Positions 26,801 through 35,489 of a stretch of 64,000 nt of DNA are shown piece after piece. The DNA lies in NCBI GenBank assembly GCA_041396125.1, contig JAWKZG010000012.1:124001-188000 (forward strand). Direction: 5' to 3'. A program made the position numbers and the translations under genes. The notes beneath the pieces were generated by a model. It saw only the letters and a list, made by a program, of their open reading frames with translations, did no database searches and was not told the DNA's origin. The stretch's first letter is position 1. Each line of letters opens with the position of its first letter. Source of the DNA: JAWKZG01 sp041396125. Its GTDB lineage: Bacteria > Pseudomonadota > Gammaproteobacteria > Competibacterales > Competibacteraceae.

Positions 26801-27550
26801 ATGAAAGTATTGGTCGCCGTCAAACGGGTGGTCGACTACAACGTGAATATCCGTGTCAAAGCGGATGGATCGGGTGTCGAGACCGCCAATGTCAAAATGT
26901 CCATGAATCCGTTCGACGAGATTGCTGTCGAGCAGGCTATTCGTCTCAAGGAAGCCGGTTCGGTAGAAGAGATTATCGCGGTATCTATCGGCCCCAGCAA
27001 AAGTCAGGAAACCATTCGCACCGCGCTGGCGATGGGCGCGGATCGCGGTATTCTGGTCGAAACCGATGTCGCAACCGAGCCGCTGGCCGTGGCAAAACTG
27101 CTCAAAGCTGTGGTTGAGAAAGAGCAACCCGGTTTGGTGCTGCTTGGCAAGCAGGCTATCGATGATGACTGCAATCAGACCGGCCAGATGCTGGCAGCGC
27201 TGCTGAACTGGCCGCAAGGCACGTTTGTGTCCAAGATGTCGCTGGACAGCGATGGCGTGAATGTCACCCGCGAAGTGGATGGCGGTCTGGAAAAAGTCGG
27301 GCTCAAGCTGCCCGCCGTACTGACGGTGGATTTGCGTCTGAACGAGCCGCGGTATGCGTCGTTGCCGAATATCATGAAGGCTAAAAAGAAGCCGCTGGAT
27401 ACCCTCAAGCCGGACGAACTCGGGGTGGATGTGACGCCACGTCTGCAAACCCTGAAAGTGACCGAGCCGCCACAACGCCAGGCCGGGGTCAAAGTCGCCA
27501 GCGTGGCTGAGCTGGTCAATAAACTCCGCACCGAAGCCAAAGTGATCTAG
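26801..27550 (+). CDS. etfB: Electron transfer flavoprotein beta subunit
   Basis: Forms the soluble heterodimer with EtfA, carries AMP and shuttles electrons from acyl-CoA and other dehydrogenases to ETF-ubiquinone oxidoreductase. The 249-residue protein begins MKVLVAVKRVVDYNVNIRVK and has the family signatures SMNPFDEIAVEQAIRLKE, GADRGILVETD, GKQAIDDDCNQTGQMLA and EPRYASLPNIMKAKKKPL. GAGGAG precedes the ATG. etfA begins 12 bases downstream. Confidence 0.97.
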   Translation: MKVLVAVKRVVDYNVNIRVKADGSGVETANVKMSMNPFDEIAVEQAIRLKEAGSVEEIIAVSIGPSKSQETIRTALAMGADRGILVETDVATEPLAVAKLLKAVVEKEQPGLVLLGKQAIDDDCNQTGQMLAALLNWPQGTFVSKMSLDSDGVNVTREVDGGLEKVGLKLPAVLTVDLRLNEPRYASLPNIMKAKKKPLDTLKPDELGVDVTPRLQTLKVTEPPQRQAGVKVASVAELVNKLRTEAKVI

Positions 27551-27561
27551 GGAGCTGTAGT

Positions 27562-28509
27562 ATGAGCATTCTGGTTATTGCCGAACACGATAATGCCGAA
27601 CTGAAACCGGCGACCTTAAACACCGTTACCGCGGCCCAGCAAATTGCCCAAAATAGTGGCGACAGTATCGATCTGCTGGTCATGGGCGAAAACTGCACTG
27701 GCGTCGCTGAAACTGCAGCCAAGGTTGCAGGGATCAGTAAAGTGCTGGTAGCTGATAACGCTGCCCTGGCCGCTCAGCTGCCGGAAAACGTCGCCCCGCT
27801 TTTAGTGGAACTGGCCAAAAATTACAGCCACGTTCTGGCGCCGGCCACGACGTTTGGCAAAAACATCATGCCGCGGGTAGCCGCGCTGCTGGATGTGTCG
27901 CAGATTTCTGACATCAGTGCAGTGGAATCCGCTGATACGTTTGAGCGACCGATCTACGCCGGCAATGCCTTGGCACTGGTGCAGTCGTCTGACAGTATTA
28001 AGATCATCACCGTGCGCACCACCAAGTTCGACGCTGCTGCTGCCGAAGGTGGTTCCGCCGCAATCGAGACGGTTGACGGTGGTGCTGACGCCGGCCTGTC
28101 CAGCTTTCAGGGCGTGGATGCGGTTAAATCCGAACGTCCCGAACTCACCACTGCGCGAATTGTGGTTTCCGGCGGACGCGGTATGGGCTCGGGAGAAAAC
28201 TTCCAGCTGATTGAAGCGGTTGCTGACAAGCTCAATGCGGCTGTCGGTGCCTCGCGTGCTGCAGTAGACGCCGGCTACGTGCCGAACGACTATCAGGTCG
28301 GTCAAACCGGTAAAGTTGTGGCGCCGGATTTATACGTCGCAGTGGGAATATCTGGTGCGATCCAGCATCTGGCCGGGATGAAAGACAGCAAAGTGATCGT
28401 AGCGATCAATAAGGACGAAGAAGCGCCGATCTTCCAGGTCGCCGATTATGGTCTGGTCGCTGATTTGTTTCAGGCGCTGCCGGAACTGGCGGAAGAACTT
28501 GGCAAATAG
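27562..28509 (+). CDS. etfA: Electron transfer flavoprotein alpha subunit
   Basis: FAD-binding subunit of ETF, 315 residues. The C-terminal FAD domain shows VVSGGRGMGSGENFQLIE, GASRAAVDAGYVPNDYQVGQTGK, APDLYVAVGISGAIQHLAGM and VIVAINKDEEAPIFQVADYGLV. GGGAGC upstream of ATG 27562. Co-transcribed with etfB and closed by a strong terminator. Confidence 0.97.
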   Translation: MSILVIAEHDNAELKPATLNTVTAAQQIAQNSGDSIDLLVMGENCTGVAETAAKVAGISKVLVADNAALAAQLPENVAPLLVELAKNYSHVLAPATTFGKNIMPRVAALLDVSQISDISAVESADTFERPIYAGNALALVQSSDSIKIITVRTTKFDAAAAEGGSAAIETVDGGADAGLSSFQGVDAVKSERPELTTARIVVSGGRGMGSGENFQLIEAVADKLNAAVGASRAAVDAGYVPNDYQVGQTGKVVAPDLYVAVGISGAIQHLAGMKDSKVIVAINKDEEAPIFQVADYGLVADLFQALPELAEELGK

Positions 28510-28522
28510 GTTTTCTTTGTTG

Positions 28523-28554
28523 ACTGGGTCAGATGTGCTCTGACCCAGTTTTTT
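28523..28554 (+). terminator. Rho-independent terminator after etfBA
   Basis: Perfect 11-bp stem ACTGGGTCAGA / TCTGACCCAGT with a five-base loop, directly followed by six T. It ends the etfBA transcript. Confidence 0.95.
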
Positions 28555-28599
28555 AGGATTACGCTGGGGGATTGTCCGGGTTTCTATCTGAAGGGTTAT

Positions 28600-29052
28600 T
28601 CAAGCCCGGCCCGAATGTCCAAAACCACCGCTGCCACGCTGGCTGGCAGCGAACTCTTCGACGATCTCAAACTGCGCTTGCACGACCGGCACGATAATCA
28701 ATTGTGCAATACGCTCACCAACGTCAATAGTGAAAGGCTGGGTGCCACGGTTCCAGCACGATACCAATAGCTCGCCCTGGTAATCGCTGTCGATCAAGCC
28801 CACCAGATTACCTAATACGATGCCGTGTTTATGACCCAGGCCGGAACGGGGCAGAATCATGGCGGCGTAAGCCGGGTCGGCGATGTGCAGCGCCATGCCG
28901 GTCGGAATCAGATGAGTTGCGCCAGGCTGCACCGTGAGCGCAGCATCCAGACAGGCGCGCAGATCCAAACCGGCTGACCCTGGCGTTGCGTAATGGGGCA
29001 GCGGAATAGCGTCGCCCAGACGGGGATCAAGAATTTTTAATTCAACGTGCAT
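28600..29052 (-). CDS. dut: dUTP diphosphatase
   Basis: Trimeric dUTPase that hydrolyses dUTP to dUMP and keeps uracil out of DNA. 150 residues with the five family motifs: ATPGSAGLDLRA, PRSGLGHKHGI, GLIDSDYQGEL, VGERIAQLIIVPV and the C-terminal glycine-rich RGSGGFGHSG. It lies directly downstream of coaBC, the usual proteobacterial order. Confidence 0.97.
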   Translation of the reverse strand: MHVELKILDPRLGDAIPLPHYATPGSAGLDLRACLDAALTVQPGATHLIPTGMALHIADPAYAAMILPRSGLGHKHGIVLGNLVGLIDSDYQGELLVSCWNRGTQPFTIDVGERIAQLIIVPVVQAQFEIVEEFAASQRGSGGFGHSGRA

Positions 29053-29072
29053 GATATCAATAGCCTGCAGGA

Positions 29073-30287
29073 TTAAGTCGGAGACGCCACTGTGGCGTGA
29101 AAGCGGGTGGCGATCAGGCTGACCAGCGCACGAGCCAAACGGGATTTATCGTCTTGCGGCAAGGCTTGCTCGCCACCGGGCCAGAGTACGTGCAGGGCAT
29201 TGTCAGTTGTGCCGAAAGCGCGCCCTGCCCCGACCTGGTTGGCGGCGATCATATCCAGGTTTTTACGCGCCAGTTTTTGCCGGGCATATTCAATGACCTG
29301 ATCGGTTTCTGCCGCGAAACCCACGCAGAACGGCCGCTGCGCCTGTGCCGCCACGGTGGCGAGAATATCCGGGTTGCGTTCCAGTTGCAAGGTCAGACTG
29401 GCTTCGGTTTTTTTCATTTTCTGCCGGGCGGGCGCGACCGTACGATAATCCGCCACTGCTGCCACGGCGATAAAAATATCGGTGCGCCGAGCCAGTACCG
29501 CATCCAGCATCTCCTGTGCGCTTTCAACATCAATGCGTTCGACCCCGGCAGGTGTGCTCAAATGCACCGGGCCGCTTACCAGGGTGACTTGTGCGCCTGC
29601 CTCGACCGCCGCCTGGGCGACCGCAAAACCCATCCGGCCACTGCTGTGATTACTGATAAACCGCACCGGGTCGATGGGCTCACGGGTTGGTCCGGCAGTA
29701 ATCAGCACGCGCTTTCCGGCCAGTGCATCGGTGTGCTGATTGGCCAGCAGGTCAAACACAGCCGCACGCAGTTCAGCCGGTTCCAGCATTCGGCCTGCGC
29801 CGACTTCGCCGCAGGCCTGTTCGCCACTGGCCGGTCCCCACAGCTGTATGCCGCGCTGGCGCAGGATATCGCAATTAGCCTGGGTGGCAGGATTGGCCCA
29901 CATCAAACGGTTCATGGCGGGGGCCAATGCAATGGGTTTATCCGTTGCCAGGCACAGCGTGCTGAGTAAATCATTAGCCAGACCGTGCGCCAGGCGGGCG
30001 ATTAAATCGGCACTGGCGGGGGCGATCAGAATTAAATCCGGCCAGCGCGCCAGTTCGATATGTCCCATGCCGGCTTCAGCGCCTGGATCGAGCAGTTCCA
30101 GCCGTACCGGGCGGCCCGACAGAGCTTGCAGTGTTAAGGGCGTGATGAATTCGGTCGCGGCCGGCGTCATGACGATCTGCACCTCGGCTCCGGCATCTTT
30201 CAGGCGACGGGTCAGTTCGGCGCTTTTATAGGCGGCAATGCCTCCGCTCAGCCCTAATAAAATTTTCTTGCCCGCTAGGGTTTGCAT
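29073..30287 (-). CDS. coaBC: Bifunctional CoaBC (PPC synthetase/decarboxylase)
   Basis: Converts 4'-phosphopantothenate to 4'-phosphopantetheine in CoA synthesis. N-terminal flavin-dependent decarboxylase: GKKILLGLSGGIAAYKSAEL, GHIELARWPDLILIAPASAD, PAMNRLMWAN and the active-site cysteine loop ACGEVGAGRM. C-terminal CTP-dependent ligase: ITAGPTREPIDPVRFISNHSSGRMG and later KKTEASLTLQLERNPDIL. Start taken at ATG 30287 (MQTLAGKK); another ATG lies three codons upstream. Divergent from radC across about 115 bp. Confidence 0.96.
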   Translation of the reverse strand: MQTLAGKKILLGLSGGIAAYKSAELTRRLKDAGAEVQIVMTPAATEFITPLTLQALSGRPVRLELLDPGAEAGMGHIELARWPDLILIAPASADLIARLAHGLANDLLSTLCLATDKPIALAPAMNRLMWANPATQANCDILRQRGIQLWGPASGEQACGEVGAGRMLEPAELRAAVFDLLANQHTDALAGKRVLITAGPTREPIDPVRFISNHSSGRMGFAVAQAAVEAGAQVTLVSGPVHLSTPAGVERIDVESAQEMLDAVLARRTDIFIAVAAVADYRTVAPARQKMKKTEASLTLQLERNPDILATVAAQAQRPFCVGFAAETDQVIEYARQKLARKNLDMIAANQVGAGRAFGTTDNALHVLWPGGEQALPQDDKSRLARALVSLIATRFHATVASPT

Positions 30288-30403
30288 TTTTGTCATCATC
30301 CAAATGTAAACATTATTCAGTAGCGTACCGTATTTGCTGTGCTGCGCCCAAGAGTCTCTATAATTGCCTCTTTATGGATAGGGATTACCTGGCAGGAGCA
30401 ACT

Positions 30404-31081
30404 ATGTCGATACGTGAATGGCCGGACGCGGAGCGTCCCCGGGAAAAATTACTGGCACACGGCGCAACCCGTTTATCCGATGCAGAATTACTGGCGATTT
30501 TCTTGCGTACAGGTGTTAAAGGACACAGCGCGGTAGATCTGGCGCGCGACCTGTTAAGTCAGTATGGCGGGTTGCGGCGTCTGTTCGATGCTGATCGGGC
30601 AACATTCTGTTCCGGTCTGGGTTTGGGCGCGGCTAAATACGCCCAGTTGCAAGCAGTACTGGAAATGTCGCGGCGCTATCTGGAAGAAAGCCTGCAACGG
30701 GGGGATGCGATCAGTTCGGTGGCGGATACCCGGCGTTATTTAACTGCGCAGTTGCGGCACGAACCACACGAAGTTTTCGCCTGTTTGTTTTTGGATACCC
30801 GTCATCGGGCGCTGGCGTTTGAGCCTTTGTTTTATGGCACTATCGACGGTGCTACAGTGCATCCGCGTCAGGTCGTGCGCCGGGCGTTATACCACAATGC
30901 GGCAGCGGTGATCCTGGCGCATAATCATCCGTCTGGCATTGCCGAACCCAGTCAGGCTGATCGTCAGGTCACCCAGCGCTTGCAGACAGCGCTGGAATTG
31001 ATCGACGTGCGGGTGCTGGATCACATGGTTGTTGGTGACAGTGAGATTGTTTCCCTGGCAGAACTGGGCTGGCTGTATTAG
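30404..31081 (+). CDS. radC: RadC-family JAB/MPN-domain protein
   Basis: 225 residues with the UPF0758 helix-hairpin-helix N-terminus (EWPDAERPREKLLAHGATRLSDAELLAIFLRTG) and a C-terminal metalloprotease-like JAB domain with the zinc motif HNHPSGIAEPSQAD. The old link to DNA repair is not established. ATG 30404 has GGAG six bases upstream. A TATAAT at 30359-30364 is a candidate -10 box, with a weak TTGCTG further upstream. Confidence 0.94.
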   Translation: MSIREWPDAERPREKLLAHGATRLSDAELLAIFLRTGVKGHSAVDLARDLLSQYGGLRRLFDADRATFCSGLGLGAAKYAQLQAVLEMSRRYLEESLQRGDAISSVADTRRYLTAQLRHEPHEVFACLFLDTRHRALAFEPLFYGTIDGATVHPRQVVRRALYHNAAAVILAHNHPSGIAEPSQADRQVTQRLQTALELIDVRVLDHMVVGDSEIVSLAELGWLY

Positions 31082-31141
31082 GCGGAATTGGCGTATAATT
31101 CCCCGTTTAGCCTGCCTTTATTAAGTATTTCAGGGAATTTC

Positions 31142-32758
31142 ATGAGCACTTCCATGATCAGCGTGCGGCGAGCACTCATCAGCGTATCCGATAAATCCAA
31201 TCTGATCGAATTTGCCAGCGTACTGCACGAACTCGGGGTTGAAATCCTGTCGACCGGCGGTACCGCTAAACTGCTTGCTGACGCCGGCCTTCCGGTTGTC
31301 GAGGTTGCGTCGTATACCGGTTTTCCGGAAATGATGGATGGTCGTGTCAAAACACTGCATCCCAGGATTCACGGCGGTTTGCTGGGGCGTCGCGGGATTG
31401 ATGACCGTGTGATGGCTGAGCATGATATCCAGCCTATTGATATGCTGGTGGTCAATCTTTACCCCTTCGAGCAAGCCATCGCCCAGCCCGATTGCACCTT
31501 GGCCAACGCGATTGAAAACATTGATATCGGTGGTCCCGCCATGTTGCGCGCAGCGGCCAAGAATCACGCCGGAGTAGCGGTGCTGACGGATGCTGCTGAT
31601 TATCCGCGCATTGCCACCGAATTGCGCGAACAGCACGGCAAGCTGAGCACAGCAACCTGTTTCGATCTGGCTGTGAAAACCTTTGAGCACACCGCCCGCT
31701 ACGATGCCGCGATTGCCAATTACCTGGGGTCGATTGATGCGGACGGGCAGCGCCGGGATTTTCCGCGTACCTACAGTATTCAGCTGCGCAAGACGCAGGA
31801 TATGCGCTATGGCGAAAATCCGCACCAGAAAGCGGCTTTTTATGTTGAGCAGCACGCCCCTGCCACGAACTCGAACAGCGGTGCGGAAGCGTCCGTATCA
31901 ACAGCTCATCAATTACAGGGTAAAGCCCTGTCCTACAATAATGTTGCTGATAGTGATGCAGCGCTGGAGTGCGTGAAAAGTTTCAGTGAACCGGCCTGTG
32001 TGATCGTCAAGCACGCCAATCCCTGTGGTGTGGCTATCGCTGATAATATTCTTCAGGCCTACGAAAAAGCATTCAAAACCGATCCGACCTCAGCGTTTGG
32101 CGGGATTATCGCGTTTAACCGCGAGCTTGATGCCGAGACCGCTCGCAGCATCATCAAGCGGCAGTTTGTGGAAGTCATTATTGCACCAAGTGTAGCCGCT
32201 GCTGCGTTGCCGGAACTGGCGCAAAAAGACAATGTACGGGTGCTGGCCTGCGGCGACTGGACCGATAAGCTGTCTACCTGTTCGACGCGGCCTGATCTGG
32301 ACTATAAACGGGTTAACGGCGGCTTGCTGGTACAAGAGCGTGATCTGGGCCGGATCAGTGAGCAGGATTTACGCGTAGTGAGTGCACGGGCACCCAGCGC
32401 ACAGGAAATCCAAGATTTATTATTTGCCTGGAAAGTTGCCAAATTTGTGAAATCCAATGCCATTGTCTATGCCCGTGAAGGTATGACGATTGGCGTGGGC
32501 GCAGGCCAGATGAGCCGGGTGTACTCGGCCCGGATTGCCGCGATCAAAGCCGCAGATGAAAATCTGCAGGTGGCGGGTTCGGTGCTGGCTTCGGATGCAT
32601 TTTTTCCCTTTCGGGATGGCATTGATGCTGCGGCTGAGGCCGGCATTCAAGCCATTATTCAACCCGGTGGCTCGATGCGTGACAGCGAAGTCATCGCTGC
32701 TGCTAACGAGCACGGCCTGAGCATGGTGTTCACGGGTATGCGGCATTTCCGCCATTAG
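31142..32758 (+). CDS. purH: PurH, bifunctional AICAR transformylase/IMP cyclohydrolase
   Basis: Last two steps of IMP synthesis. N-terminal cyclohydrolase domain: RRALISVSDKSNLIEFASVLHELGVEILSTGGTA, DGRVKTLHPRIHGGLLGRR and IDIGGPAMLRAAAKN. C-terminal transformylase: KHANPCGVAIADN, FGGIIAFNRELD and SNAIVYAREGMTIGVGAGQMSR. Start ATG 31142 with AGGGAA upstream; ATG 31154 is possible. TATAAT at 31093-31098 is a good -10 candidate. purD, the common neighbour, is not here. Confidence 0.97.
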   Translation: MSTSMISVRRALISVSDKSNLIEFASVLHELGVEILSTGGTAKLLADAGLPVVEVASYTGFPEMMDGRVKTLHPRIHGGLLGRRGIDDRVMAEHDIQPIDMLVVNLYPFEQAIAQPDCTLANAIENIDIGGPAMLRAAAKNHAGVAVLTDAADYPRIATELREQHGKLSTATCFDLAVKTFEHTARYDAAIANYLGSIDADGQRRDFPRTYSIQLRKTQDMRYGENPHQKAAFYVEQHAPATNSNSGAEASVSTAHQLQGKALSYNNVADSDAALECVKSFSEPACVIVKHANPCGVAIADNILQAYEKAFKTDPTSAFGGIIAFNRELDAETARSIIKRQFVEVIIAPSVAAAALPELAQKDNVRVLACGDWTDKLSTCSTRPDLDYKRVNGGLLVQERDLGRISEQDLRVVSARAPSAQEIQDLLFAWKVAKFVKSNAIVYAREGMTIGVGAGQMSRVYSARIAAIKAADENLQVAGSVLASDAFFPFRDGIDAAAEAGIQAIIQPGGSMRDSEVIAAANEHGLSMVFTGMRHFRH

Positions 32759-32763
32759 GCCTG

Positions 32764-35013
32764 ATGATGTTTATGCGGCACTGTCTACTCGTCCTGTTGC
32801 TCACGCTGGCCACGCTGGCCAGCAGTTATGCGCAGGTCGGTTCGTTGCCGCTGTTACGCAATACCCTGACAGGCAACACTGATGACAGCTATAAAAACAT
32901 TCCCCGGCCAGAACCCACCGCCTTGCAGGGAGGGTGGTGGCATTATTTCGATACGGACGATAAAGAACAGTTAAGCGAACATATCAATGCGGTCATCGAG
33001 CGCCTGAATGCGTTACTGACCGAACTACCGGAGAGTACTGCCAGTGAGGCCCGCGCGTTTGTCGAACTGATTCAGGCAAACCTGGAAGCATTGCCGGAAG
33101 CGCGTGCCCAACCGACACCCAAACCGCCGCCGCCACCCGCTTATCTGGATCACTATCCGTTGCAGCAGTTGCTCGATATCGCCAGCCGACTGCGAGCCGC
33201 TCAGGCGCAGTACAAAATCATGGCCGTTGATGTTGAAGCGGCCGAGCGTGCGGCCGATGCGGTCAGCAAAACATTGGATACGGAGTTGGCGGCGTATCTG
33301 GAGTTAGCCGCCAGCGATCCCAAGCGCGTGATTCTGGGACTGCAGATTATGGCTGAGCGCTCGTCTCTGATCGTGGCTGAACAGCGCCTGCGGGTGAATA
33401 AAGGTGATTTGCAGGCTACTGCAGCTTTCATAGAACAGCTGAAAGACGAACAGGCTATTGCTCGCCAGCGCCTGGTGGCACAACCTGATGAACTGGACCG
33501 TCTGCGCGTTTCAATTCGTGAGGCTGAGCAGGATCTGGAAAAAGCCCACAGCCAGTACATTAAAGCGCAGACCGGTGCCTCCAAAATCATCGGTAATGAG
33601 CCCAGTGATAAAGCGACCGGTCTGTACCGACAGCAGCGCGCTATCAATGCTGCAGTAGCGGAAGCTACCACCAAAGCGAGGTTGCTTAAATTACGTGCGG
33701 AGCAGGCGCTGTTAAGCCTGCTGCTGGACGTCTCACTGGATACTGAGCTGCTGCGGCAGAATCTGGTGACCTGGAGCAGTGAGTTGAGCACGCTGAGTAA
33801 GCAGGCTCAATCCTGGCAGGAAAGCAGTGAGCGCGAGCGTGAACGCACCGGTGCTGTGATGACGGCAGGTCAGCCCCTGGCAGGCGATAACAGCGTGACC
33901 CAGTTCCTCGGACTGCTCAATCAAAACCGCTTCAGTCTGGCGCAGGAAACCCTGGTCGATATCAGGCGGTTGCAAGACGCCATCGAAGAAGTCAATCTGG
34001 TCTTGCAGCTGGTCGACAGCCAGTTGCTGCGCAAAGAAGGCAAGCTGCGGGACTGGCTGGCCTGGTTTCAGCAGAGCGCGCAGAGGCTATGGGGAATTGC
34101 CAGCGAAGGCATCAATGAAAGTTTGTTCAAAATTGGCGAAACGCCTGTTACTGCACTGGGCTTGCTGCGCATTGTGCTGATTTTGACCATCGCCTGGCTG
34201 ATTTCGCACTGGTTGCGTCGGGCATTGACCAAACTGGGCGCACGTGGCGATGGTAGTAATTTACCCGCGTACTACACGGTTGGCCGCTTATCACATTACT
34301 TGTTTATCATTATTGGCTTTATGGTCGGGTTGTCATCCATCGGGATGGACTTTACCAATTTTGCCCTGGTTGCCGGTGCGCTGGCGATTGGTATTGGTTT
34401 CGGCCTGCAGGCTATTGTCAATAATTTCATTTCCGGTCTGATCTTATTATTTGAGCGCAGCCTGAAAGTGGGGGATTTTGTCGAGCTGTCTTCAGGAGTG
34501 ACCGGCGAAGTCAAAGCCATTAACGTGCGCAGCACCCAGATCAAGACCAATGAAAACATCGATATTGTGGTGCCGAATTCCGAATTCATGAACACTAACG
34601 TTATCAACTGGACGCTGCAGGAGCCATTTCGGCGCGTGCATTATCCGTTTCGGGTTGCGTTTGGCTGTGATAAGGATCTGGTGCGTAAAGCCGGGTTGGA
34701 AGCGGTGGAAAAGCTGTCGCATACCTTGTCCGGTATTCCCGGTAAAAATCCGCAGGTCTGGTTGGTAGGGTACGGCGAGAATGGTTACAACTTCGAGCTG
34801 GTGGTCTGGCTGACCCCGAGTGCGGTCAAGCGGCCCCAGGCGGTGCGCGCGGCTTATTACTGGGAACTGGAAACCGCTTTGCGCAAATATGAGATCGAAG
34901 TACCTGTGCCGCAGCGCGATTTGCGCTTACGGCAAGGTTTTGAAACGGCGGCTCCGCTATTGTCTGAAGCGACTGCCGATCTCAGCATCGTACCAGCCAA
35001 GCAACAAAAATAA
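32764..35013 (+). CDS. Large MscS-family mechanosensitive channel with periplasmic domain
   Basis: 749-residue inner-membrane protein. A signal peptide (HCLLVLLLTLATLASSYAQ) is followed by a long coiled-coil-rich periplasmic region (about 90-420). Transmembrane segments near 460-560 come next, including the MscS pore helix region ALVAGALAIGIGFGLQAIVNNFISGLILLFERSLKVGDFVEL, and then the MscS beta domain (GEVKAINVRSTQIKTNENIDIVVPNSEF). Compared with MscK it is shorter and has fewer membrane helices. The N-terminal region contains a proline run (PKPPPPPAY). It follows purH by five bases. Confidence 0.9.
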   Translation: MMFMRHCLLVLLLTLATLASSYAQVGSLPLLRNTLTGNTDDSYKNIPRPEPTALQGGWWHYFDTDDKEQLSEHINAVIERLNALLTELPESTASEARAFVELIQANLEALPEARAQPTPKPPPPPAYLDHYPLQQLLDIASRLRAAQAQYKIMAVDVEAAERAADAVSKTLDTELAAYLELAASDPKRVILGLQIMAERSSLIVAEQRLRVNKGDLQATAAFIEQLKDEQAIARQRLVAQPDELDRLRVSIREAEQDLEKAHSQYIKAQTGASKIIGNEPSDKATGLYRQQRAINAAVAEATTKARLLKLRAEQALLSLLLDVSLDTELLRQNLVTWSSELSTLSKQAQSWQESSERERERTGAVMTAGQPLAGDNSVTQFLGLLNQNRFSLAQETLVDIRRLQDAIEEVNLVLQLVDSQLLRKEGKLRDWLAWFQQSAQRLWGIASEGINESLFKIGETPVTALGLLRIVLILTIAWLISHWLRRALTKLGARGDGSNLPAYYTVGRLSHYLFIIIGFMVGLSSIGMDFTNFALVAGALAIGIGFGLQAIVNNFISGLILLFERSLKVGDFVELSSGVTGEVKAINVRSTQIKTNENIDIVVPNSEFMNTNVINWTLQEPFRRVHYPFRVAFGCDKDLVRKAGLEAVEKLSHTLSGIPGKNPQVWLVGYGENGYNFELVVWLTPSAVKRPQAVRAAYYWELETALRKYEIEVPVPQRDLRLRQGFETAAPLLSEATADLSIVPAKQQK

Positions 35014-35030
35014 CTTATAAAGCCAATGTT

Positions 35031-35369
35031 TTATAAGGCATCCGGCCCGGTTTCGCCGGTTCGGATACGCAGCGCTCGCTCCAGATCATAGACAAAGATT
35101 TTACCATCACCGATCTTGCCTGTATTAGCGGCTTTGCCAATGACTTCCAGCACTTGCTCCTGCAGATCATCATCAACAGCAATTTCCAGCTTGATCTTGG
35201 GCAGGAAATCAACCACATATTCTGCGCCTCGATACAATTCGGTGTGACCTTTCTGACGCCCGAAACCTTTGACTTCGGTGACAGTCATGCCATGCACGCC
35301 AATTTCGGACAGGGCTTCCCGGACATCATCCAGTTTAAACGGTTTGATAATTGCGGCGATCAGTTTCAT
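35031..35369 (-). CDS. PII nitrogen regulatory protein (second copy)
   Basis: 112-residue trimeric PII signal protein sensing 2-oxoglutarate and ATP/ADP. MKLIAAIIKPFKLDDVREAL, the T-loop with the uridylylation tyrosine GAEYVVDFLPK (Tyr51) and the C-terminal signature TGKIGDGKIFV are present. It differs from the other PII at 36841-37179 in 16 of 112 residues. It lies downstream of amtB but behind a terminator, so it probably has its own promoter. GlnB versus GlnK cannot be decided from sequence. Confidence 0.95.
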   Translation of the reverse strand: MKLIAAIIKPFKLDDVREALSEIGVHGMTVTEVKGFGRQKGHTELYRGAEYVVDFLPKIKLEIAVDDDLQEQVLEVIGKAANTGKIGDGKIFVYDLERALRIRTGETGPDAL

Positions 35370-35437
35370 TGTTGCTAAAACCTCTGACTAGTATTTCCAG
35401 ACTATAGCTGATGTAGCGCAATTGACGCCAGTGCCAT

Positions 35438-35470
35438 CAAAAAAACCCTGTGCGCAATGCACAGGGTTTG
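35438..35470 (-). terminator. Rho-independent terminator after amtB
   Basis: AAACCCTGTGC / GCACAGGGTTT forms an 11-bp stem around a five-base loop; on the minus strand it is followed by a run of T. It ends the glnK-amtB transcript and separates it from the second PII gene. Confidence 0.92.
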
Positions 35471-35489
35471 AGTTGGTGCGGCGCAAGCC

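Noticed and set aside
26771..27475. 234-codon minus-strand open frame
   Set aside because: Antisense to etfB, which is unmistakable.
29097..29969. 290-codon plus-strand open frame
   Set aside because: Antisense to coaBC.
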